Below, piece by piece: positions 33,169 to 41,527 of a stretch of DNA of 64,000 bases. Origin of the DNA: Heterobasidion occidentale (Eukaryota; Basidiomycota; Agaricomycetes; Russulales; Bondarzewiaceae); assembly GCA_039111635.1 (NCBI GenBank), contig JBCAQO010000014.1, positions 1,364,001 through 1,428,000 on the forward strand, written 5' to 3'. A program made the translations under genes and the position numbers. The notes below the pieces were generated by a model. That model was not told the DNA's origin and did not search any database. It saw only the letters and a program-made list of their open reading frames with translations. Numbering within the stretch: position 1 is the stretch's first letter; each line of letters begins with the position of its first letter.

Positions 33169-36100
33169 TTTGATACTTGTTCATCCGCATTCTTCCTGGC
33201 CCATGTTGATTTCTGGGATTTCCTTGACTCGTGTTTGACTCCAGGGGAATATGTCGATGTGCGAGAGGAAGAGGAAGGGGCCACCTTCGTTTCCTGAGCG
33301 CGTTCGCGTTTATTCGTCTGAGTGCTCTTTCCTAGACTCTCTGTGTCATAGGTGAGGTTCTTCCCTTGTCGATGCATAATGATCTGTCCACTGGGTAACA
33401 ATGGTTGGGCTTTCTTGAGTCCCAACCTGATTTCCGCCGGCGTCGCGCCGGTAGCTAGGAGCCGTCTTCCTAGCTTTGTTTTCCTGAGCTTTCGCCTGTA
33501 TTCTTCATCCACCATGGATGCTCGTATGTGTGCGACCGTGGCTCCCGTGGCTAGTAGTTTCTTCCCTATTGGGTGAACGAGTAACTTGCGCCTTATGGAT
33601 TCTTCCTGTATAGCGGTTTCTGCCTGTTTAACCGTTAGTCCTGCGCCTAGTAGTTTCTTTCCTGCTGATGTCTGTGTCAGCTTCCGTCTCGAGGTTTCTT
33701 CCTGTATTGTGGTCTCCGCTTGTTTGACCGTTAAACCTGCGTCGAGTAGTTTCTTCCCTGCCGAGGTCTTCATTAGCCGAATTTGTCTGTCGCACAGTTC
33801 CACTATCTGGTTTCTGTCGAGTGCGAGTTGTAATTCCCGAGTAGACGGCCCCATGCCTCGGACTGCCAGTGGGTATTTCCTGTGGAAGTCGCTAACTTCC
33901 TCCTTTGCGTTCTTGACCGCGTCCGCTGATTCCCATGAGTTGTCGGATTCCGGGTACCCTTTCCATTTGACTAGGTATTGTAGGGTCTTCCAACGTCCAA
34001 AGCGGCGGGATGCTATAATTCTTTCGACCTCAAATTCTTCCTGTCCTTCGATGAGGTCGGGTGGAGGTTTCCTATAGTTTGGACCGTGAGTGGTGTTCTC
34101 CTTGTACATGGTTAACCGCGAGGCATGGAAGACGTTGTGTATCTTCCTCCAATTCTTCGGCAACTCTAGCCGATAGTTAACCGTTCCTATGGTGTCCAAA
34201 ATCTTGAATGGCCCAAATCTTTTTGGCCTTAACTTCTCCGAGGGGTGATCCGTGTGTATGTTCTTTCCGTCGAGCCATACTTGATCGCCTTTCTTGAATG
34301 GGGGAAGTTCTACCCCAAACTTGTCGTGCTGAGTCTTCATGGATTCTGCTGCAATTTCCAAACTGGCCTTTGCTTCTTGCTGTGCTTTCTTTAACAGTTC
34401 TAGGCGCTTGTCGGCAGTGGGTACATTTGTGTTTCCGACGATTGCAGGGTAAGCTCTTGGTTGGTATCCATGAAGGAGCTCGAACGGCGAGATCTTTGTC
34501 GCCGAGTGCTGGTGTGAGTTGTGGGCATATTCTGCATAGGGAATAAGTTCGGCCCAGTCGTCCTGTGTGGAGCTGCAAAATGCCCTGAGGTATTGCTCCA
34601 GTTCCTGGTTCATCCGTTCCGTTGCTCCATCCGTCTGTGGGTGGTAGGCCGTGCTAAGGGATGACTTGATTCCTAATTCTTCTAGTAGCGCCTGTGCTAC
34701 TTTAGACGCAAATTGTGTTCCGCGGTCCGAAATTATCTTGTCCGGTAATCCGTACCGTCGCCATGTGTGATCTAAGAGTAATTTCGCCGTTCCGTCGGAA
34801 TCGATCGTCTTCTTGCAAGGGGTGATGATCGTTGTCTTCGTTAACCGATCCGTGACCACGTGTATCGAGTCGTATCCATTTGACTCCGGGAGATCTGTAA
34901 TAAAATCCATTGTGATTGTTCCGAATGGTCGGTCCGGTATCTCCGTAGGCTGTAACGGCACCATTGTCGGGTGTGTGTCGTTCTTCGTTGATTGACATAT
35001 TGCGCATCCTTCCACGTATTGTTGTACCGTGTTAGACATTCCAGGCCAAGTATAGTCTTGACCGACTGACGCCAGGGTACCTCTAACTCCTGGATGTCCC
35101 GCTGTTCGGTTGTCGTGATGCCGTTTGATTATGTCCCTTCGTAGTTCTCCGTTTGACGGTACGTAAACCTTTCCGCGATGTAGTACGAGGCCGTCCTCTT
35201 CGTTCCATTCCTGCAAGCCTTTCTTGAGGGATCTTGGTCCGAGTTCATTGACCTGTTTCAGTATTTCCAATAGCCAGGGGTCTTCCCTGTTTCCTGCTAT
35301 GATGCGGTCCCTAAGCTCCGTCTCGATCATGGTAACCGCCGTTCTTCCCGTTGCCCTAAGGTGGAAGATCTTCTGTGGATCGAGAGGTTCTATCAGATCT
35401 GTTGCGCCGAGATGGACAGATCTGATGTTCGTTGCTTCTGTGAAGGGGGTCCGGGAGTTTGGCTGGGTTGTTTTATCGAAAATTTCCGGCCCGAGGAGGA
35501 CTTCTCCCGAATTGTCTAATTCCACCCCCTCTTTATGGTCTGGCCTCCGAGACAGACCGTCTGATTTATTCGTGGTCCCCGCCTTGTGTGTGAGTTTGTA
35601 GTCGAAGCGTGACAAATAAAGCGACCACCGGGCTTGTCGACGATTTAGTTTCTGTGATGTCCTGAACCATTCCAGATTCTTATGATCGGTCCAGACGTCG
35701 ACCTGGTGTGTGGCGCCTTCCAAGTAATGTCTCCATGCTTCGAACGACCGTACTACCGCCAGAAGTTCCTTGTCGTATATCGGGTAGTTTCGTTCTGCGG
35801 GTGCAAGGGATTTCGATATATAGGCACATGGGTGCCACTTGCCGTCCTTGGCCTGTTGCGAGAGTACTGCACCTGTAGCAAAATCAGAGGCATCGCATTC
35901 GATGCGGAATGGCTGTTCCGTATCCGGCATGATTAGTACAGGTGACTCGGTGAATGCCTTCCTAAGCTGTTGGAAGGCCTGCTCGCATCCTGGGGTCCAT
36001 ACCCAGGCGTGTTCCTTCTGTGTTAACTCGAATAGCGGTCGTGCTACTTTCGAGTAATCCTTTATAAATCTGCGATAAAAATTGCAGAATCCAAGGAAGG

Positions 36101-36941
36101 ACTGTACTTCCTTGACGCGAGTGGGCGTCGGCCACTGCGCGATTCCTTCTACCTTGACTGGATCCATTTCCAGGTGTCCATGCGATATGACGTACCCCAA
36201 GTACGTCAGTTTATTCTTGTGGAAATGGCATTTCGATGGCTGCAGGTAGAGATCGTTGTCCTTCAATATTTGGAGGACCTGCCGTACGATTCGGATGTGT
36301 TCTTCCATGGTCTTGGTGAATACCAAGATGTCGTCCATGTAGATCGCAACCTTCCCCGAGTAGATGAGGTCCTTGAAGAGCGAGTTCATCATGGTTTGGA
36401 AGGTGGCCGGCGAGTTCGTTAATCCGAAGTACATGACGAGGGGTTCGTACATTCCTAGATTCGTTAGGAATGCCGCCTTGTGAATATCCTTCTCAAACAT
36501 CTTTATGTTGTTGAAACCTGTGTCAACATCCATAAGCGAGAGGTATTCCGCATCCTTGAGTAGGTCTAAAAGTTCCTGGATTATCGGCAGGGGGTACTTG
36601 TTCTTCACGGTTATTTCGTTTAACCGTCGATAATCCATGACTGGCCGCAATTTTCCGTTCTTCTTTTTGACGAAAAAGAAGGGTGATGCGATGTGTGACT
36701 TGGATTCCCTGATGAATCCCTTGGCCAGATTTTCCTCTATAAATTTCTTGAGCTCGGCCTGTTCGATAGGACTTAGACTGTAGAGTTTGGGGCGTAACGA
36801 GTGTTCCATGCCCTCCTTGATGTCAATATGATGGTCCCATGGTCTTTCCGGTGGGAGCCGTCCTTTGGGTCGTCCGGTGAATACTTCTTTGTAGTCCCAG
36901 TATTCCTTTGGTACGATTTCTCGAATGATAACTCCGGCTTT
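33036..36941 (-). CDS. pol: RT, RNase H, integrase, chromodomain and repeated tail
   Basis: A 1257-codon open frame from ATG 36809, open upstream to the AAAGGGA heptamer at 36941. Reverse transcriptase has YPLPIIQELLDLL and the active site AIYMDDILVF. RNase H: IECDASDFATGAVLSQ. Integrase has an HHCC zinc finger (HHDNRTAGHPG, CAICQSTK) and the catalytic D,D,E context (MDFITDLPES, ISDRGTQFAS, YHPQTDGATERMNQ). A chromodomain follows (FEVERIIASRRFG, YLVKWKGYPESDNSWE), placing it with chromoviruses that target H3K9me-type chromatin. After it comes a long tail with about four 32-34-residue units of the form GKKLL-GTV...RRKL, then a basic Ser-rich end at stop 33036. The frame has no internal stop. 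Confidence 0.9.
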   Translation of the reverse strand, partial: KAGVIIREIVPKEYWDYKEVFTGRPKGRLPPERPWDHHIDIKEGMEHSLRPKLYSLSPIEQAELKKFIEENLAKGFIRESKSHIASPFFFVKKKNGKLRPVMDYRRLNEITVKNKYPLPIIQELLDLLKDAEYLSLMDVDTGFNNIKMFEKDIHKAAFLTNLGMYEPLVMYFGLTNSPATFQTMMNSLFKDLIYSGKVAIYMDDILVFTKTMEEHIRIVRQVLQILKDNDLYLQPSKCHFHKNKLTYLGYVISHGHLEMDPVKVEGIAQWPTPTRVKEVQSFLGFCNFYRRFIKDYSKVARPLFELTQKEHAWVWTPGCEQAFQQLRKAFTESPVLIMPDTEQPFRIECDASDFATGAVLSQQAKDGKWHPCAYISKSLAPAERNYPIYDKELLAVVRSFEAWRHYLEGATHQVDVWTDHKNLEWFRTSQKLNRRQARWSLYLSRFDYKLTHKAGTTNKSDGLSRRPDHKEGVELDNSGEVLLGPEIFDKTTQPNSRTPFTEATNIRSVHLGATDLIEPLDPQKIFHLRATGRTAVTMIETELRDRIIAGNREDPWLLEILKQVNELGPRSLKKGLQEWNEEDGLVLHRGKVYVPSNGELRRDIIKRHHDNRTAGHPGVRGTLASVGQDYTWPGMSNTVQQYVEGCAICQSTKNDTHPTMVPLQPTEIPDRPFGTITMDFITDLPESNGYDSIHVVTDRLTKTTIITPCKKTIDSDGTAKLLLDHTWRRYGLPDKIISDRGTQFASKVAQALLEELGIKSSLSTAYHPQTDGATERMNQELEQYLRAFCSSTQDDWAELIPYAEYAHNSHQHSATKISPFELLHGYQPRAYPAIVGNTNVPTADKRLELLKKAQQEAKASLEIAAESMKTQHDKFGVELPPFKKGDQVWLDGKNIHTDHPSEKLRPKRFGPFKILDTIGTVNYRLELPKNWRKIHNVFHASRLTMYKENTTHGPNYRKPPPDLIEGQEEFEVERIIASRRFGRWKTLQYLVKWKGYPESDNSWESADAVKNAKEEVSDFHRKYPLAVRGMGPSTRELQLALDRNQIVELCDRQIRLMKTSAGKKLLDAGLTVKQAETTIQEETSRRKLTQTSAGKKLLGAGLTVKQAETAIQEESIRRKLLVHPIGKKLLATGATVAHIRASMVDEEYRRKLRKTKLGRRLLATGATPAEIRLGLKKAQPLLPSGQIIMHRQGKNLTYDTESLGKSTQTNKRERAQETKVAPSSSSRTSTYSPGVKHESRKSQKSTWARKNADEQVSNWRYRAVKDLERQMTKGLAWKKIHFVKMPTKTTDQKKARFTHRN

Positions 36942-38236
36942 CCCTTTGCGGCTTCTTCCGCTAAGCGCTGTGAGTTAGTATGCTTGGTCTGTTTCTTTGG
37001 TTCCAGCCCGAGCGGGTCTTCGCGCTTGCCCCTAGGTTGCGACTTATCCTTGAATTCTTTGCGCGCGCCCCAAGGCTGCGACTGATTTTCCTTGTCTTCA
37101 CGCGTGCCCCTAGGCCGCGATTTGTCTTCGCGCGTACCCCAAGGTCGCGACTTTTCTTCGCGCATGCCCCAAGGCTGCGACTTTTCCTGGGTTTCGGCTC
37201 TGTGGATGTCTACTCCTTCCTCGGAGTCGTTGTATAGTTCCAGTGCTTCTAGAGCTCCCGTTTCTAGGTACCTGACGAGGTATACTCCATCTTCGTCTAG
37301 GTTCGTGGAGGAAAGTGCGGGCTTGCCGCTACCGTCTTCCGTTGCATCTTCTTCGGCCCATGTGGGGGCTTCCATTTGTTTAGCCCGAGCGCGAAGATGC
37401 GCATTCAACCTTCGGGTTGTGAACCCCGGATCTTTAGGTATTGTCCGCGGATGTGGTACTGTGGTGTTTCCCACTTTCCGGCCTGTCCTAGGTATTCCCG
37501 CCTTTTGTGATGGGATGCTGTAGTCCCGGCGCTGATAGCCCTCGGCCTCTATCCTGTTCTCCTCGAGGGTGGGGAATATTGTTTTCTTCCTAAAGGCTCT
37601 TTTGGCCTTGACCGGCCCTCCTTGTATTAGACAGGAGGGTGGGCATCTCGTGAGGTGCAGCCCGTAGGCATGCCAGTCGACTTCTGGGTTGTGCTTTAAC
37701 AACCAGTCGGTTCCTAGAATCACGTCCTCCTTTCCTATGTCCGAGACAAATAGTAAGGTTCGTTCCTGGTGCGTTCCGCGATTTTCTCCGTGAATGCGAA
37801 CGCCTATGTTTACCCGTGCGGTAATGTTTCCTAGTGATTCTCCTCCCACATGATTTATGGGGATGGGTCGAGTGGGGATGGTCGCAACTCGATGTTTCTC
37901 TACGAACCGGCGATTAATGAAGTTGCCGGTTGCTCCACTGTCGATTAACGCAGTGGTTCTTGCCGTCCTATTGAGTCCTATGAGATCTATCTCAATTCGA
38001 AGTGATGGTGCCCCTGTTTTTACAATCTGAGAGATCGAAGAGATCGAGATGGCTGGTCTGGGATCTTCTTCGACCTCTGCTTCTTCGCATAAGTGTGCGA
38101 TTGGCGAGAACCGATTGCTTGTCGGAATAGGCGTTGGCTGGCGCCTATCCGAGATCTGTTCCAAGAGATGCTGTATCTCCGAAGCTTCCGTGAGCTTCTT
38201 TTCCTGGTATCGGTTCCGTTCTGGGGTTCCTTGCAT
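36773..38236 (-). CDS. gypsy protease and linker frame
   Basis: Aspartic protease with the active site TTALIDSGATGNFINRRF and the later strand DVILGTDWLLKHNPEVDW. The linker contains a run of near-identical units (KSQPWGMREE, KSRPWGTRED, KSRPRGTRED) encoded by a minisatellite. This frame passes the heptamer A-AAG-GGA (36941-36947) where a -1 shift would enter the pol frame, and otherwise runs on to a stop at 36773. At its upstream end it encodes NCPNRRNKKPKK, the second half of a zinc knuckle whose first half is in the gag frame. Confidence 0.8.
   Translation of the reverse strand: MQGTPERNRYQEKKLTEASEIQHLLEQISDRRQPTPIPTSNRFSPIAHLCEEAEVEEDPRPAISISSISQIVKTGAPSLRIEIDLIGLNRTARTTALIDSGATGNFINRRFVEKHRVATIPTRPIPINHVGGESLGNITARVNIGVRIHGENRGTHQERTLLFVSDIGKEDVILGTDWLLKHNPEVDWHAYGLHLTRCPPSCLIQGGPVKAKRAFRKKTIFPTLEENRIEAEGYQRRDYSIPSQKAGIPRTGRKVGNTTVPHPRTIPKDPGFTTRRLNAHLRARAKQMEAPTWAEEDATEDGSGKPALSSTNLDEDGVYLVRYLETGALEALELYNDSEEGVDIHRAETQEKSQPWGMREEKSRPWGTREDKSRPRGTREDKENQSQPWGARKEFKDKSQPRGKREDPLGLEPKKQTKHTNSQRLAEEAAKGKPELSFEKSYQRNTGTTKKYSPDDPKDGSHRKDHGTIILTSRRAWNTRYAPNSTV
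37010..37195. repeat. minisatellite in the gypsy protease linker
   Basis: About five imperfect units of 27-36 bp (core CGCGCGTGCCCCAAGGCTGC / CGACTTTTC) that code KS-P-G-RED repeats. It sits inside an open frame, and unit lengths are multiples of three. Confidence 0.7.
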
Positions 38237-38697
38237 CCTTTCCCATAGGGTTTTCTTCGGCTTCTTGTTCCTTCGGTTTGGGCAGTTCCTTGCCCGTGTC
38301 CTGGTTCACTGCAACTAAAACAAATGTCGTTGTCAGTACCTTCGCGCTTCCTTTTCCTTCCCTGGTATGGCGATAGGATTGGTCTGTAAGCTTCTTGAAA
38401 AGCTTCTTCTTCCATTGACTCCGCGTGCTTCCCTGTTTGAGTTATTAGATCTTCAAAACGATCTGGTACTCCGTCCTGAAGGACTCGCACGGCGAGTTCT
38501 TTCTTGAGTCCTCTCAGGTAGTATTTCTTTTTGAGTTGGTCGTCTGCTCTGGCTAGGAGGGCGACCGCCCCGAACCTCTGCGTGTACTGGACCCAATTTC
38601 TGTTTCCTTGAGTGACTTTCAGTAGTCGGTCTGGTACGCTGGGCAGTCGAAAGGCTTTGTCCGGGGGTTCCGGTTCCGGGGTCTTGGCGGTACTCAT
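38020..38697 (-). CDS. gag, short and frameshifted at the zinc knuckle
   Basis: From ATG 38697 (MSTAKTPEPEPPDKAFRLPS) the frame covers the C-terminal half of a retrotransposon gag domain (WVQYTQRFGAVALLARADDQ, YLRGLKKELAVRVLQDGVP, ITQTGKHAESMEEEA) and a zinc knuckle start CFSCSEPGHGQ. The final NC of the CX2CX4HX4C knuckle is in the next frame (near 38.29 kb), so one base appears to be missing. The usual N-terminal half of gag is not seen. A different frame between here and the 5' LTR (39007-38453, NELTCPCLTLDGLPSP and on) is open and looks coding. Confidence 0.65.
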   Translation of the reverse strand: MSTAKTPEPEPPDKAFRLPSVPDRLLKVTQGNRNWVQYTQRFGAVALLARADDQLKKKYYLRGLKKELAVRVLQDGVPDRFEDLITQTGKHAESMEEEAFQEAYRPILSPYQGRKRKREGTDNDICFSCSEPGHGQGTAQTEGTRSRRKPYGKGCKEPQNGTDTRKRSSRKLRRYSISWNRSRIGASQRLFRQAIGSRQSHTYAKKQRSKKIPDQPSRSLRSLRL

Positions 38698-39008
38698 CTT
38701 CGCTGGCTGGGCGAAGGTTGGAGTAGTGGGGCGTGATCCGGATAGAGATGGGGAACGTAACGTATCCGTCCCTTTCGAGTAGGTATCGATATGGAGGATG
38801 ATGGAGTAGCGGTCTGAACAAACTGTCGGTGATCTGGTTAAGCGCACTGTTAATGACCTCGGGTGGTTCTGCTACAAGGGTGATGGAGAGTGTGTGCGTT
38901 CGGCGTAAATCGCCTTCGTGTAAATGGAAGGTGATGACGCCGACGATCTCGGTATTTGGGGAGGGTAGTCCGTCCAGAGTGAGGCAGGGGCAGGTGAGCT
39001 CGTTCAAG

Positions 39009-39812
39009 TGTTAGACCTGGTCTTCGCACGTGATGTGCCAGGAGGCTCCTGAGTCACTGAGGGACGTGCCAAATCCAAGTACGTCCGATGAAGGCACCAG
39101 CGGCTACTTGAGTGCGTAATTCGGGATGTACGAGGGATTCGTGATGGTATCGCGTCTCCAGGAATGCACAAAGGTTTCCCCACAGATGTGCGGGTACAAC
39201 CTGATGCGGACCTGGATGGCAGTAGATATGCTGCCCACTAAAGTCGAGATAGAATACTGCTAGTCCTGTGTAGAACTCAGCCAGTATTGAGATGACAACT
39301 GAGTGGTTGAGGATGACGATAGAGAGAAGCGCAGGGCAAGTTAAACCAATGCTCAAGCAGATGTTCTATTGACAATCAAGAGTCTGGCCTATTGGCAAAG
39401 ACTATGATATAGCAGAGGTATGGCTAGTACCAAGGGTCAAGAGTAAGAACAGGTGGGGAGTAACAAAGGTGAACGAGCTGGCGATACAGGTATCTGGCTC
39501 GTTCTATATACGCAATCCGCTTTAGGGCAAGATCTACAGAAGGTCTGTGCTCAAGGCACCAAATAGAAGCAAACGATCAACGATCGGAATGATGTAATCT
39601 ATGATGCGATCAGAGAAGCATGATGCAATCAATGATGTCAGTGATGTAACTGATCGTTAATCCAGGAACGAAAGATAAGATAAGATAACTCAATGTCTGT
39701 TGGTGAAGTCATGGAGTCGGTCACCGGGTATAGGTCATATCCGTTTGGTCATAGACCGCGTGTCATATGATCAGGTGATCATATATCATGTGTTATGAGT
39801 CGGCTCTTAACA
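39009..39812 (-). repeat. 5' LTR (element orientation)
   Basis: TGTTAGACCTGG to GGCTCTTAACA, nearly identical to 30918-31721. It carries the same GATA triplet, the same ATGATCA inverted repeat and the same approximately 100-codon frame. Internal sequence starts CTTGAACGAGCTC, which does not look like a tRNA-complementary TGG start. Confidence 0.9.
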
Positions 39813-39817
39813 ACGAT
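39813..39817. repeat. right target-site duplication of the gypsy element
   Basis: ACGAT, identical to 30913-30917. Confidence 0.85.
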
Positions 39818-39950
39818 ATGCTTCTGCTTCTGATTTTTGGTGCGTGATATTTAAATTACCTTGTTGACCCTTTCTTTTTGCACGCTCAGTCAACTCGCCA
39901 CCCAGTTGACATGCCATGTCCAAAGTAACCGGTGCCTGCTATCGCACATC

Positions 39951-40156
39951 ATGGACGAGGACGAGGACAAACACATGTACCTTCACAGTAAGCCCCATGA
40001 CAGATCCTCTAAGGGTATCGTGCACAACGGTGACGACGGCACTGCACACCAATCGCGCAAGCGCAAAATGCTCGTGGACGACAATTTCGATGCCGCCAAC
40101 AATGAAACCGGCAGTGCTGTTCATCGATCGCGCAAGCCCAATCGTCTTGTGGACAG

Positions 40157-40191
<35 letters not shown>

Positions 40192-40283
40192 GCGACGACA
40201 ACGATGACAGTGACGACAACGACGACAGCAACGACAATGACATGACGCCGCAACCACGTAAGCGCACGGCTCTACGCACTTAG
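39951..40283 (+). CDS. small Asp/Asn-repeat open frame in outer-element DNA
   Basis: An open frame of 110 codons from ATG 39951 (MDEDEDKHMYLHSKPHDRSS) with two copies of a H-SRK-LVD motif, then a long Asp-Asn run coded by a GACAAC repeat, ending PQPRKRTALRT. No known domain. It could be a short nuclear, acidic low-complexity protein or an expanded repeat in non-coding DNA. It lies within the outer TIR element. Confidence 0.3.
40155..40245. repeat. GAC/AAC microsatellite
   Basis: About 90 bp of GACAAC and GACGAC units, with ACAGC interruptions, inside the Asp/Asn open frame. Confidence 0.85.
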
Positions 40284-40835
40284 TACAATGACGACAGTGG
40301 TGTGTGGGGCCAAGAAGAACGCTGGCGCTGCCTCGACTTCCAAGGGGAAAGGGAGACTCTAGACAGCTCAACTCTCGCCACTCTTGCCATCCAATTCGAG
40401 GGCTTCGTGCTCTTCTCTCGTGCTCTGCTTATGCGTGTGCCATGGATTATTCTCTTGTACTCTGTGCTCTGCAGGGCTCTGCGGCATGCTCTTGTTTCAG
40501 CTTTTATGTGGCTTGTTTTCTGCATGTATACTTACTCTTGCACCTCAATGTATACCTGTGATTTAATTGCCATGTTTTTATTGTCTGACCATGCAATGTA
40601 AGCTTGATATTCAATTGAGCTTAATGCAATGCCTCGCGAGTGTTGCGTGGAAATATATTCTTGCCAATCTGAAGTGAGTATATATTCCTTTCAAGGCTTG
40701 CGAAAACCACAAGAATCACAAGGATTGCAATTTTTTCTAGTCCCTCATATGATTATATATTACCCCCCTCCTGATTGGAGGTCTTGGGGGGCTTGTGGGG
40801 TATATAAGGGTTTACATAGCTATATATTGTTTTTG
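40284..40835. other. AT-rich right flank of the outer element
   Basis: No gene is seen. It contains a TATA-like GTATATAAGGG near 40798 and a hairpin CCTCC-TGATT-GGAGG near 40768. It ends at the right 14-bp TIR. Confidence 0.45.
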
Positions 40836-40849
40836 CAATTTTGCTGATG
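40836..40849 (-). repeat. right 14-bp TIR of outer element
   Basis: CAATTTTGCTGATG on the plus strand, the perfect inverse of 23155-23168. Confidence 0.75.
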
Positions 40850-41285
40850 GATGAGCGCCGTCCTGGTCGCTCGAAAGCTGCCGATCTTCAGGCTGGCGTC
40901 CGTATCAGCGTCCGAGCGGGGACCGACGGCCACCACTCTGGTTCCGTGCTCGTCAGCCTACCGCTTCTCACTCGAATGACGTCTGCCTGCACTGGGGGGG
41001 GGGGGGTGAAACGGAAAGGAAAAAAACAAAGGGCCAGACCTGACTTCTCCTTTCGGGGGGCCCTCGCTTTTCAGGCCGCGTGCGACTTCGGCGGAGACTT
41101 GGGCGGGGCCGTTTGAGATGTTGGGGACCAGGTAGGTCACCGTGATCGGCCGCACGGAGGCAATCTTCGATGCGAGGGCGCTGAGCGAGCAGGTATGACC
41201 TGGTCCTGTGATGAAGAAGAAACACTTTGCGAGCTGCCGGGGACTTACTGCCTGGTTTAGCTGAGAGCACGAAGTGGAAAGACAT
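40850..41285 (-). pseudogene. UDP-glycosyltransferase (GT1), 5' part of a split gene
   Basis: Minus-strand exons from ATG 41285: MSFHFVLSAKPG, a 43-nt GTAAGT intron, then PGHTCSLSALASKIASVRPI and TVTYLVPNISNGPAQ, matching the glycine/histidine loop and Rossmann strand at the N-terminus of fungal GT1 enzymes (the His of GHT is the usual catalytic base). A further exon reads GTRVVAVGPRSDADTDASLK and IGSFRATRTALI, where the TIR begins. The remaining exons are at 21531-23154. The intron before the last exon includes a run of about 13 C. It is divergent from the FAD monooxygenase start at 41528, with about 240 bp between them. Confidence 0.8.
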
Positions 41286-41527
41286 TGTGCTGGATGTCTG
41301 TGATGGAAGTGCCGCGATGGGTACTGGCCAGAGGTCAGACGGAGACTCAGTTCATAAGTAGCAGCACACCTAGCAGGCATGACGCAAGCAAACGCAAACA
41401 GCTAGGTATGTTCATGTCAGTGCCTGTCATGTACGAGTTACGAGTGCAGGCTGTCGTCAGAATACGACGGAATGGTTCAGCGTTCAGTGCTTCAGTGTCA
41501 CGTCCATCTCCTCCTGGAGCTCGAGCC

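Larger units (their letters stand above)
30918..39812 (-). mobile_element. complete Ty3/gypsy chromovirus (8.9 kb)
   Basis: Two 804-bp LTRs (TGTTA...TAACA), a 5-bp target duplication (ACGAT), a polypurine tract (AGAAAGGGGGTGG, minus strand) next to the 3' LTR, and gag, protease, RT, RNase H, integrase and chromodomain in Ty3/gypsy order, read on the minus strand. The LTRs differ by about five substitutions, all transitions, and five 1-2-bp indels by eye, so the insertion is fairly young. No TGG-type primer-binding site follows the 5' LTR. Extra open frames lie between the chromodomain tail and the 3' LTR. Confidence 0.9.
23155..40849. mobile_element. 17.7-kb composite insertion with 14-bp TIRs, splitting the UGT gene
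   Basis: Perfect inverted repeats CATCAGCAAAATTG (23155-23168) and its complement (40836-40849) bound the segment. The dinucleotide GA flanks both ends (23153-23154 and 40850-40851). Deleting the insertion and one GA joins the two UGT parts in frame as TALIAGSPVECASTG, a conserved-looking junction. Within it a KDZ element (23662-30207) and a gypsy element (30918-39812) have their own target duplications, so the outer element is only about 2.2 kb of its own DNA. No transposase was recognised in that remainder, so the superfamily is unknown. Confidence 0.75.

Noticed and set aside
39939..40253. Minus-strand Val/Ile-rich ORF
   Set aside because: It is the complement of the GACAAC repeat and has the composition expected from that alone.
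23155..40849. Outer element as a Tc1/mariner or hAT transposon
   Set aside because: The duplication is GA, not TA or 8 bp, and no matching transposase was recognised.
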